5,473 nucleotides of DNA from SZUA-451 sp034721895. GTDB taxonomy: Bacteria > Campylobacterota > Campylobacteria > Campylobacterales > Sulfurovaceae. Below are positions 1 through 5,473 of this stretch, piece by piece. The translations under genes and the position numbers were made by a program. The notes under the pieces were generated by a model, which saw nothing but the letters and a program-made list of their open reading frames with translations, searched no databases and was not told where the DNA came from. Every line of letters starts with the position of its first letter. Position 1 is the stretch's first letter. The stretch lies in the NCBI GenBank assembly GCA_034721895.1, contig JAYEND010000073.1, forward strand, positions 1 through 5,473. Reading direction: 5' to 3'.

Positions 1-2
1 AA

Positions 3-944
3 ATTAAAGATGCACTCCTTAAGAGTGCGGATACCGTTCCTGAAGCGTTAGAAGAGATAGCAGGAGAAAAGGCACATTATAAAGCCAGGGTTCTCGTTGC
101 CGAAGACAACATTATCAACCAAAAATTGATTCGCCATATCCTTGAGGAGTCCGGACTGACCGTTGATCTTGCCAACAATGGTCTCGAAGCGTTTGAAAGA
201 CGGAGAAACGGCAACTATTCACTCATCTTCATGGATATCCAGATGCCGGTAATGGATGGCATTGAAGCGACCCATGAGATCCTCGACTATGAGGAAGATG
301 AAGAAGTTCCGCATATTCCAATCGTAGCACTGACTGCCAATGCACTCAAAGGGGACAGGGAGAAATTCCTGGCAGAAGGAATGGACGAGTACATATCCAA
401 ACCGCTGGAAACAGCAGAACTGCGCTTTGTCCTCAATAAGTATTTGAAAAGTGAAACCGTAGAAACACCGGCTATAGAAACAGTAAGTACACAAATGGAA
501 GAAGTGGCAGAAACAATGGAAACACCTGTAGAGACTCCAATCCCTGAAGCAGCTGACGTGCATATGGATGATACCATTTTATTGACTGACGATATTGTAT
601 TGGCTGACAACACAGAAGAGAATAAAATTCTGATTGCAAAGAGAGGTCTCCTTGAGAGTCGTATTCTTGCAAAAATAATCCAAAATCTGAATTATGAGTT
701 TGATACCCTTGATGATCTGTCAAAAATAGAAGAAGTCTCTTCATCCGGTGAATATGATATTCTCATAGCCGACAGTGATCTTCTGCCGGAAGACCTGAAT
801 GAAATTCAGGATAAAGTTGCTATAATCTCGCTTTCTGATCCTGACAAGAATCAGAAAACCCGCGATATTGCACGAGGAGAATCAATTTCCCAGGCTGTAT
901 CCAGAGAGATATTGGAAACTCTAATCAACAAATATAGAGGATAG
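3..944 (+). CDS. C-terminal part of a hybrid sensor kinase or multi-receiver protein (5' partial)
   Basis: The reading frame is open from the left edge with no ATG, GTG or TTG before position 126, so the gene starts outside the window; 313 residues are visible. A TTG at 126 cannot be the start because it would cut off the first receiver strand and its acidic pair. Residues ~29-150 are a canonical REC domain: acidic pair E34/D35 (VLVAEDN), phosphoacceptor D78 (FMDIQMPVMDG), T111 (VALTANAL) and K133 followed by Pro (ISKPLE). Residues ~150-206 are an acidic linker rich in Thr, Pro and Glu. Residues ~207-311 resemble a second receiver: D257 aligns with the phosphoacceptor, but the acidic pair is replaced by K213/R214 and the conserved Lys by Q297. 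The first ~28 residues look like a linker following an upstream module. In this family such REC tails usually follow a histidine kinase core, but no HisKA or HATPase is visible, so 'hybrid kinase' is inference. Likely cytoplasmic. The next gene follows after 5 bases, which suggests an operon. Confidence 0.85.
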   Translation: MKDALLKSADTVPEALEEIAGEKAHYKARVLVAEDNIINQKLIRHILEESGLTVDLANNGLEAFERRRNGNYSLIFMDIQMPVMDGIEATHEILDYEEDEEVPHIPIVALTANALKGDREKFLAEGMDEYISKPLETAELRFVLNKYLKSETVETPAIETVSTQMEEVAETMETPVETPIPEAADVHMDDTILLTDDIVLADNTEENKILIAKRGLLESRILAKIIQNLNYEFDTLDDLSKIEEVSSSGEYDILIADSDLLPEDLNEIQDKVAIISLSDPDKNQKTRDIARGESISQAVSREILETLINKYRG

Positions 945-949
945 GGAGA

Positions 950-1315
950 ATGGGATTGAAAGTATTGGTCGTAGATGATGATATGATTAACAGAATGCTG
1001 CTAAAGACACTCTTGAAAAAAAACCCCAGAGTCACAGGCATCATTGAAGCCGAAAATGGTTCAGAAGCGCTTGAAAAAGTGAAGAGTGAGGGTGATATCA
1101 ATCTTGTTCTTCTTGATATTATGATGCCAATTCTGAACGGAATTGAATTTCTCAAGATTTTCCGGTCAGATATGGAGAACAGTCATATTCCTGTTATCGT
1201 ATTGACAACTGATGACACACGCAAAACGGAGGTCTTTGACAATGGCGCCAATGATTTCCTCCGCAAGCCGATTATGGAAAAAGATCTCTTCGGGAAAATA
1301 GATAGGTGGACGTAA
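950..1315 (+). CDS. Stand-alone CheY-like response regulator
   Basis: This is a 121-residue single REC domain with no DNA-binding or enzymatic output domain. All receiver landmarks are present: acidic pair D9/D10 (VVDDD), phosphoacceptor D56 (VLLDIMMPILNG), switch Thr T86 (VIVLTT) and K106-P107 (LRKPI). The protein ends within the last helix, the usual length for CheY/Spo0F-type proteins. The ATG is preceded by GAGGA (937-941, about 8 bases upstream, inside the end of the previous gene), which supports translational coupling. Single-domain receivers of this kind act as phosphate shuttles in relays or bind a target protein directly. Adjacency to the multi-receiver gene suggests they share a pathway, but the partner kinase and output are not visible, and a chemotaxis role should not be assumed from resemblance to CheY. 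The stop codon abuts the stop of the convergent lon gene. The fold is certain; the pathway is unknown. Confidence 0.93.
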   Translation: MGLKVLVVDDDMINRMLLKTLLKKNPRVTGIIEAENGSEALEKVKSEGDINLVLLDIMMPILNGIEFLKIFRSDMENSHIPVIVLTTDDTRKTEVFDNGANDFLRKPIMEKDLFGKIDRWT

Positions 1316-3733
1316 TCAAAGCAGTACTTCTTTAAGTACCTCTTCGATACGCTTCACACTGATAATTTCTATATTCTCTTTGACCTCATCAGGAATATCT
1401 TCAAGATCTCTTTCATAATTTTTGGCAGGGATCAGCGCTTTAGTCACACCTGCCTTATAGGCTGCAATCAGCTTCTCTTTCAATCCGCCTATGGGTAATA
1501 CTTTTCCTGTTAAGGTCAACTCTCCCGTCATTGCCACCTTGTTATTGACTTTTCGGCCACTAAGGATCGAAGCAATAGTCGTTGCCATCGCGATACCGGC
1601 ACTTGGGCCATCCTTTGGTGTTGCACCCTCCGGAACATGGATATGGAGATCATAACGTTTATACACTTCACTGGCATCGACAACAGTTTGCTCTTCACGC
1701 TCTTTGGCATTGCGGGGAATACTCTCCGCGGGAATCTTCACGATACCTTTATCAATAAGTATTTTGACGACACTATAAGCTATTCTGGCCGACTCCTTCA
1801 TCACATCTCCAAGACTTCCTGTTAGCTGCAGCAAACCTTTACCCTTGATTTTGATCGCTTCAATCGTCAGCACATCACCTCCTACTGCCGTCCAGGCAAG
1901 CCCATTGACCACGCCTACTTGAGGTTGATCTTCAACCGGTGAAATTTCAAAGACTTTTTTATCCGCAAAAGCATCAAGGTTTTTCAGGGTAATGGAGATT
2001 TTGGTTTTCTCTTTATCTTCCAGTAGCTGTCGGGCACTCTTCCGCATCAATGATGCCAATTTTCTTCTGAGATTACGTACTCCTGATTCTCTGGTGTACT
2101 CTTCTATCAATTTTTTCAGTGCAGAGTTTGAGATAGAAAATTCACGTTTTCTGAGTGCATGTTTTTTCAACTCCTGCGGGATCAGATAACGCTGCGCGAT
2201 TTCAAATTTCTCATTGGGAGTATAGCTCGTCAGAGAGATAAATTCCATTCTGTCACGCAAAGGTGCGGGAATCCTTCCCGCATCATTGGCTGTAGCGATA
2301 AAAATCGATTTACTCAGGTCAATGTGGAAATTGAGATAATAATCCCGGTAATTGTCATTTTGCTCCGGATCCAGTATCTCCAGCAAAGCAGCTGTTGGAT
2401 CACCCCTCTGACTTCGCCCTACTTTATCTATCTCATCAAGGACAATGACTGGATCCATTTTTTTGGCCTCGATCAACCCCTGTACAATTCTTCCCGGCAT
2501 AGCTCCCACATAGGTCCGCCTATGCCCTCTAAGCTCATTGACATCTTCCAGTCCACCCAACGCGATCCTGACCAAGGGGCGTTTCAAAGCCGTTGCAATA
2601 GAGTTTGCCAGAGAAGTTTTGCCAACACCCGGAGGCCCTACAAAACAGAGGATAACTCCTTTGGCTTCATCCTTTTGTATACCTCTAAGTTCCGCTAATT
2701 CGCGGACTGAAAAGAACTCTACGATACGCTCTTTGGGTTTTTCCAGCGAATAATGATCTTTGTCAAGTTCATTTGCCACATCGCTTACACTGAGTTTCTT
2801 TTTGGCAAACTTTCCAAAAGGTATTTCAAAAACCCATTCCAGATAGCCCTGAAGCATATTGGCATCTGCACTGTCGGGATGCATCCGTGCGAAACGGTCC
2901 AATTGCTTTTTGATCTCTCTGTAGGCATCCTCCTTAAGGTAGGATTTGATCGTTTCAAGCTTCTCGCGGAACAGGGCGATCTCTTCTTCTCTCTGCGTAT
3001 CAACACCCAGATCCTTCTGTATCTGTTTGAGCTGCTCCTTGAGGAAATACTCTTTATTGGTCTGCTCTATTTTGCTATGCACTTTATTGCGTATTTCACG
3101 CTGGATCTTTGCTGCTTCTATCTCTGCAATGATAATATCCACAAGCGATAACAGACGATTCTCTATATTTGTATCGATATAGAGCTCATAAGCTTGAGTC
3201 TTTCCCAGCTTAAGCATTGAAGAGACCAGGTCAGCGATACGATGAGGCTCATCATTCTCTTCGATCGTTCGCAACAGATCGGCAGGGAAAGAGCTGTTGG
3301 CTGCCGAGAGTTGCCTGATCTTATCGCGCAGGATGTCCATCAATGCATCCACTTTGAGCTGGTTATAGCTCTCATTCTGCACGATATCGATCACCGCCTG
3401 AGGGAACTCCCCCTCCAGAGGCTTAACCACTACACCGCGCGCCAATCCCTGAAAGAGGATTTTAACACGTCCATCAGGCATATGTACCTTCCGCATGATC
3501 GAACCGATCACACCATATCTGTAAATCGCCTCAAAATTGCGTTCGCCTTCATGTCCCTCTCTGGTGGACGTCACAAAAAGCAATGAATTGCTCTCCATTG
3601 CATCGGTGGCCGCATCGATATCTTCCTGTGAAGTCAAAAAGATCGGACTGATCATAAAAGGATAGAGAAAAAGATCATCCTCCACAACGACCGGCAATGC
3701 GGTCGGAAATGCATCATAATCGCTCAACTGCAT
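1316..3733 (-). CDS. lon: ATP-dependent protease Lon (endopeptidase La)
   Basis: Lon is a cytoplasmic AAA+ protease that unfolds and degrades damaged and selected regulatory proteins. The 805-residue product matches the usual length of bacterial LonA (about 780-820). Domains in order: N-terminal substrate-binding domain ~8-205; coiled-coil region ~205-300; AAA+ module ~330-590 with Walker A GPPGVGKTS (366-374, K372), Walker B VIVLDEID (429-436, D433/E434), sensor-1 N483, arginine finger probably R495 (DRMEFI) and sensor-2 R553 (GVRNLRR); and a C-terminal protease domain ~600-805 with nucleophile S711 in DGPSAG and K754 in GGLKEK, the Ser-Lys dyad 43 residues apart as in E. coli Lon. There is no transmembrane segment, so it is LonA rather than LonB. 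The ATG is supported by AGGAG at 3743-3747 (complement), 9 bases upstream. It lies downstream of bamD on the same strand, 75 bases away, and could share its transcript or use its own promoter. No frameshift or missing catalytic residue was found. Confidence 0.98.
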   Translation of the reverse strand: MQLSDYDAFPTALPVVVEDDLFLYPFMISPIFLTSQEDIDAATDAMESNSLLFVTSTREGHEGERNFEAIYRYGVIGSIMRKVHMPDGRVKILFQGLARGVVVKPLEGEFPQAVIDIVQNESYNQLKVDALMDILRDKIRQLSAANSSFPADLLRTIEENDEPHRIADLVSSMLKLGKTQAYELYIDTNIENRLLSLVDIIIAEIEAAKIQREIRNKVHSKIEQTNKEYFLKEQLKQIQKDLGVDTQREEEIALFREKLETIKSYLKEDAYREIKKQLDRFARMHPDSADANMLQGYLEWVFEIPFGKFAKKKLSVSDVANELDKDHYSLEKPKERIVEFFSVRELAELRGIQKDEAKGVILCFVGPPGVGKTSLANSIATALKRPLVRIALGGLEDVNELRGHRRTYVGAMPGRIVQGLIEAKKMDPVIVLDEIDKVGRSQRGDPTAALLEILDPEQNDNYRDYYLNFHIDLSKSIFIATANDAGRIPAPLRDRMEFISLTSYTPNEKFEIAQRYLIPQELKKHALRKREFSISNSALKKLIEEYTRESGVRNLRRKLASLMRKSARQLLEDKEKTKISITLKNLDAFADKKVFEISPVEDQPQVGVVNGLAWTAVGGDVLTIEAIKIKGKGLLQLTGSLGDVMKESARIAYSVVKILIDKGIVKIPAESIPRNAKEREEQTVVDASEVYKRYDLHIHVPEGATPKDGPSAGIAMATTIASILSGRKVNNKVAMTGELTLTGKVLPIGGLKEKLIAAYKAGVTKALIPAKNYERDLEDIPDEVKENIEIISVKRIEEVLKEVLL

Positions 3734-3752
3734 AACTACTTACTCCTAAACA

Positions 3753-3768
3753 GTAGCGGAGCCGCTGC
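3753..3768. repeat. GC-rich near-palindrome just upstream of the lon ribosome binding site
   Basis: AGCGG and CCGCT (3755-3759 and 3762-3766) are perfect inverted arms around a 2-base centre, and the outer G3753/C3768 can also pair. As RNA the likely form is a short stem with a GCUC-type tetraloop. It stands out in an otherwise AT-only to AT-rich gap. In the lon transcript it lies about 5 bases upstream of the AGGAG element (3743-3747). No run of T follows it on either strand, so it is not a standard intrinsic terminator. It could be a 5' UTR hairpin, a protein-binding site or a dispersed short palindrome. The role is unknown. Confidence 0.5.
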
Positions 3769-3773
3769 ACCGC

Positions 3774-3808
3774 ATACTAAAATTATTAATTATTATTTAT
3801 ATATTGTA
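3774..3808 (-). promoter_or_regulatory. AT-rich stretch, possible weak lon promoter
   Basis: Directly after the bamD stop codon there are about 30 consecutive A/T bases with one G. On the minus strand this offers several -10-like words, such as TACAAT (complement of 3803-3808) and TAGTAT (complement of 3774-3779), but no recognisable -35 at the correct distance. Campylobacterota sigma70 promoters often lack a -35 and rely on AT-rich upstream DNA, so a separate lon promoter is plausible. Plain read-through from bamD is equally possible. No known heat-shock operator such as CIRCE or an HspR box was recognised. Confidence 0.28.
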
Positions 3809-4450
3809 TTAGTCAAATATCCTACTCAAAATACCTCTCTCAGGCAACTCGATATCTCCCATATTCAAAGGAGACTGCTCATTCTTAAAACGATAAATCT
3901 TTGCCCCTTTTTCCTTATTCACACGATCATAAAGTGCCGCGATATTTTCATTGAGCAGATACTGGCTCATATGCAGTCTGACCAGGATCGTGTTGACCAT
4001 CGGTTCATAAGAAGAACCCGGATGGCGCATCACAAATTTATCGGCATTGTCAACCGTATCTATCATCAGCTTCTGGTCTTTATTGACATCAGTGACACCC
4101 AGAAAGGCTGATTTGAGCTTCATGTAGTCGGCATATTCCCGACCGGCACTTGTAGCGAAACGCTTGTTATATTCATCGAAGTAATAATTTGCCATCAGGT
4201 ACTCTTCTTCCTCCATATGGCCATGCGCCAGCATGATTATAGCTGTAGGAAGCAGCGGTGAACGCATGTGCTCACTTTTCAAAGAGAGGTAGTACTCATC
4301 AGCCTTATCCAGATTGGATTTGCTGATAGATTCTGCAACCTTCTTGTACCAATAAAGTGCCGGTTTGTTATACTCTGTCACTTCATCCTTCTTTGCACAT
4401 CCGGCAAAGAAAAATGCGATCGCTACTACTACCCATAGACTCTTTCTCAT
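3809..4450 (-). CDS. bamD: Outer membrane assembly lipoprotein BamD (ComL/YfiO family)
   Basis: BamD is the essential lipoprotein partner of BamA in the complex that folds beta-barrel proteins into the outer membrane; it sits on the periplasmic face. The 213-residue product begins MRKSLW followed by a hydrophobic stretch and the lipobox FAGC, so signal peptidase II should cleave before C18 and the mature protein starts C-A-K-K. The rest is helical with about four TPR-like repeats (roughly 31-64, 67-103, 105-145 and 148-180); the ~70-110 region with paired Tyr residues and YADYMKLKSAF resembles the central BamD repeats. It is somewhat shorter than E. coli BamD (about 245 aa), which seems usual in Campylobacterota. 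The ATG is supported by GAGG (complement of 4458-4461), 7 bases upstream. It precedes lon on the same strand, an order I recall from Campylobacter and Helicobacter, where the Helicobacter homologue was called ComL (competence). Family assignment rests on lipobox, TPR pattern and neighbourhood. Confidence 0.88.
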   Translation of the reverse strand: MRKSLWVVVAIAFFFAGCAKKDEVTEYNKPALYWYKKVAESISKSNLDKADEYYLSLKSEHMRSPLLPTAIIMLAHGHMEEEEYLMANYYFDEYNKRFATSAGREYADYMKLKSAFLGVTDVNKDQKLMIDTVDNADKFVMRHPGSSYEPMVNTILVRLHMSQYLLNENIAALYDRVNKEKGAKIYRFKNEQSPLNMGDIELPERGILSRIFD

Positions 4451-4471
4451 CCCATTACCTCATTTATAGTT

Positions 4472-4500
4472 ATAATATAATGACCTTTATGATATCTCAA
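4472..4500 (-). promoter_or_regulatory. Predicted sigma70 promoter of bamD
   Basis: On the minus strand TTGAGA (complement of 4495-4500) is separated by exactly 17 bases from TATTAT (complement of 4472-4477). Transcription would start near 4465, giving a very short leader of about 15 bases that still contains the GAGG ribosome binding site. It lies back to back with the predicted proC promoter, the two -35 zones being only a few bases apart. Predicted from sequence only. Confidence 0.55.
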
Positions 4501-4528
4501 AGTATGTAAAAAGCTTATTATGTTTGGA

Positions 4529-4534
4529 TATAAT
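4529..4534 (+). promoter_or_regulatory. Predicted -10 element of the proC promoter (TATAAT)
   Basis: This is a perfect TATAAT preceded by TTTGGA and an AT-rich upstream segment. There is no good -35 at 17 bases, which is common in Campylobacterota. A start near 4541 would give a leader of about 127 bases before the proC GTG. A second TATAAT at 4572-4577 is an alternative, with TTGCAC at 4552-4557 but only 14 bases between. The -10 overlaps the upstream TTG-started extension of proC, which argues against that start being used. Confidence 0.5.
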
Positions 4535-4584
4535 TGAGAAAATAACAACAATTGCACGCTCTGATGAGCCTTATAATATCACCA

Positions 4585-4608
4585 TATCAGACTCTGATAC
4601 GATATCAG
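4585..4608. repeat. Three alternating copies of TATCAG/CTGATA
   Basis: The order is TATCAG (4585-4590), ACT, CTGATA (4594-4599), CGA, TATCAG (4603-4608). The middle arm is a perfect complement of either outer arm, so it can pair left or right but not both. The same core, ATCAG or CTGAT, occurs again at 4561-4565 and 4629-4633, making five copies in 73 bases. This could be a transcription factor operator array or an RNA switch. The repeat itself is plain in the sequence; its function is inference. Confidence 0.6.
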
Positions 4609-4656
4609 GATACAGTGGGGTATGCATCATCAGTGGATGTAAGAAAATAGAGACTA

Positions 4657-4661
4657 AAGGA
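4657..4661 (+). promoter_or_regulatory. Ribosome binding site that decides the proC start
   Basis: AAGGA lies 6 bases before the GTG at 4668, a normal spacing. It places translation initiation immediately before the first Rossmann strand (KLTIIGSGAMA), where ProC proteins begin. The competing TTG at 4524 has no comparable purine-rich element at the right distance. Confidence 0.7.
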
Positions 4662-4667
4662 AGATTT

Positions 4668-5414
4668 GTGAAACTGACGATCATTGGAAGCGGAGCGATG
4701 GCTGTCGCTTTGGCAGAGGGACTCAAAGAGCGGTATGAACTTGAATTTATTGGCCGGGATACAAAAAAACTGGAGCAACTTTCAGAACAGTTCAATGCTT
4801 CTTTGTCTCTGCTTGAACAGACTGATATCAACGGAAAAAATATTCTGCTCTGTGTCAAACCCTATGCTCTGGATGCTGTAGGAGCTCAATTGTCCGGCAA
4901 AGCCCGAACCCTCTACTCCATCCTTGCAGGCACCCCCATCTCTGCACTCGAAGCAAAAATCGATGCAGAACATACTGTCAGAGCTATGCCCAATGTCGCA
5001 GCCGCCTTTGGAGCATCTGCGACAGCGTTGGCCGGAGATGAAGCAGTCAAAGATGAAGCACTGGAGATATTCAATGCCATCGGCAAGAGCCTCTGGTTCG
5101 GCAGCGAAAAAGAACTCGATATCGCCACTGCCGTAGCCGGAAGCGGCCCGGCCTATCTCGCACTGGTCGCCGAAGCGATGATGGATGGCGCTGTCAAGCA
5201 GGGACTCAAAAGAGGAGACAGCATCCAACTGGTAGAGGCTCTTTTCACCGGCTTTGCCCCACTGCTCTCAAACCAGCACCCTGCCCTGATCAAAGACAGC
5301 GTCATGAGCCCCGGAGGTACCACTGCGGCTGGTTATGCCGCACTGGAGGAAGGTAAGGTCAGAGACGGATTCATCAAAGCGATCGAAGCGGCGTTCAAGG
5401 TGACCCAAAAGTAG
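4668..5414 (+). CDS. proC: Pyrroline-5-carboxylate reductase
   Basis: ProC catalyses the last step of proline biosynthesis, the NAD(P)H-dependent reduction of 1-pyrroline-5-carboxylate to L-proline, in the cytoplasm. From the GTG start the product is 248 residues, slightly shorter than E. coli ProC (269). Residues 3-12 (LTIIGSGAMA) form the Rossmann nucleotide-binding loop (G7, G9), followed by the conserved VKPYALDAV (63-71) and RAMPN (105-109). The C-terminal dimerisation and active-site domain has GSGPAYLALVAEAMMDGA (158-175) and the family signature around SPGGTTAAGYAALEEG (214-229). An upstream in-frame TTG at 4524 would add 48 residues, but this overlaps the predicted promoter, lacks a ribosome binding site and precedes the Rossmann fold with unrelated sequence, so GTG 4668 is preferred. 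The gene diverges from bamD. Regulation may involve the repeat-rich leader. No broken motif was seen. Confidence 0.95.
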   Translation: MKLTIIGSGAMAVALAEGLKERYELEFIGRDTKKLEQLSEQFNASLSLLEQTDINGKNILLCVKPYALDAVGAQLSGKARTLYSILAGTPISALEAKIDAEHTVRAMPNVAAAFGASATALAGDEAVKDEALEIFNAIGKSLWFGSEKELDIATAVAGSGPAYLALVAEAMMDGAVKQGLKRGDSIQLVEALFTGFAPLLSNQHPALIKDSVMSPGGTTAAGYAALEEGKVRDGFIKAIEAAFKVTQK

Positions 5415-5473
5415 ATTTCGATAAAAAATTTTCAAAGGTCTTCTTAATCCGTATTTAAGTTAATCTATGTAAG
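5415..5473. other. AT-rich region downstream of proC
   Basis: These 59 bases have no gene and no strong terminator. A weak inverted repeat, CTTAA/TTAAG with a 7-base spacer around 5443-5459, is present without a T tract. The AT-rich end could belong to the promoter of a gene beyond the window, but nothing specific can be assigned. Confidence 0.3.

Larger units (their letters stand above)
4535..4667 (+). other. Long proC leader region with several possible hairpins
   Basis: This segment between the predicted -10 and the proC start has no convincing gene. It contains two mutually exclusive 6-bp hairpins at 4585-4599 and 4594-4608 and another at 4623-4641 (stem TGCATC with GATGTA, one wobble pair, 7-base loop). 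CTCTGAT occurs twice (4559-4565 and 4592-4598), as does CAGTGG (4613-4618 and 4631-4636). No hairpin is followed by a T run, so classical attenuation is not indicated. I did not recognise any known riboswitch class. The frame is open into proC, but the peptide it would add resembles nothing I know. Confidence 0.4.

Noticed and set aside
126..128. TTG as the start of the first signalling gene
   Set aside because: The frame continues upstream to the window edge and encodes the first REC strand and acidic pair (VLVAEDN); starting at 126 would destroy the domain.
1324..1339. Hairpin GTACTT/AAGTAC at the lon 3' end as a terminator
   Set aside because: It has only 6 AT-rich base pairs with a 4-base loop, no T run follows on either strand, and it lies inside the lon coding sequence.
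2159..2698. 179-codon plus-strand open frame opposite lon
   Set aside because: It is antisense to the highly conserved AAA+ module of lon, has no domain pattern or ribosome binding site, and is explained as a shadow of lon codon use.
4561..4568. CTGATGAG, matching part of a hammerhead ribozyme core
   Set aside because: The required partner GAAA segment with flanking helices is not present at a suitable position; a short chance match.
4572..4577. Second TATAAT as the main proC promoter
   Set aside because: The nearest -35-like word (TTGCAC) is only 14 bases away. It is kept only as an alternative to the TATAAT at 4529-4534.
4564..4650. 28-codon ORF in the proC leader (begins MSLIISPYQT), possible leader peptide
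   Set aside because: It has no Shine-Dalgarno element before its ATG, no enrichment for Pro codons that would suggest attenuation, and no terminator hairpin. It could be reconsidered if conserved in relatives.
4782..5228. 148-codon minus-strand open frame opposite proC
   Set aside because: It is antisense to conserved ProC motifs, rich in Cys, Ser and Phe as expected of a shadow frame, and has no supporting context.

Overview
The window looks like a chromosomal segment of a Campylobacterota bacterium, most likely a Sulfurovum-like lineage. The reasons are the Lon protease (its ATPase core reads like the epsilonproteobacterial versions I remember), a bamD-lon pair in the order I recall from Campylobacter and Helicobacter, a proC gene just beyond it, short very AT-rich intergenic gaps and a moderate overall GC content. 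This assignment comes from memory of these families, not from a search.

Layout, left to right. (1) The plus-strand 3' end of a large signalling protein, open at the left edge. It carries one canonical receiver (REC) domain, an acidic Thr/Pro/Glu linker and a second, degenerate receiver that has lost most of its active site. (2) Five bases later, a 121-residue stand-alone CheY-like response regulator. (3) With no intervening base, the minus-strand lon gene converges on it: full-length Lon, 805 aa, with all ATPase and Ser-Lys catalytic motifs. (4) Upstream of lon, on the same strand, lies a gene for a BamD-like outer-membrane assembly lipoprotein (213 aa). The 75-base gap between them is AT-rich and holds a GC-rich near-palindrome. 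(5) A 217-base divergent intergenic region has back-to-back sigma70-type promoters, for bamD leftward and proC rightward, and an unusual leader with alternating ATCAG/CTGAT words. (6) proC, pyrroline-5-carboxylate reductase, best started at a GTG (248 aa). (7) A 59-base AT-rich tail with no gene.

Functionally there are two units. The signalling pair is probably one operon for a phosphorelay or two-component pathway whose input and output are not visible here. The bamD-lon unit is envelope biogenesis plus protein quality control, and proC is proline biosynthesis. No mobile element, CRISPR array, tRNA or rRNA was seen, and no stretch over 300 bases lacks a gene. The points most worth a second look are the degenerate second receiver, the repeat-rich proC leader, and the absence of fliW, which I recall next to bamD in flagellated relatives.
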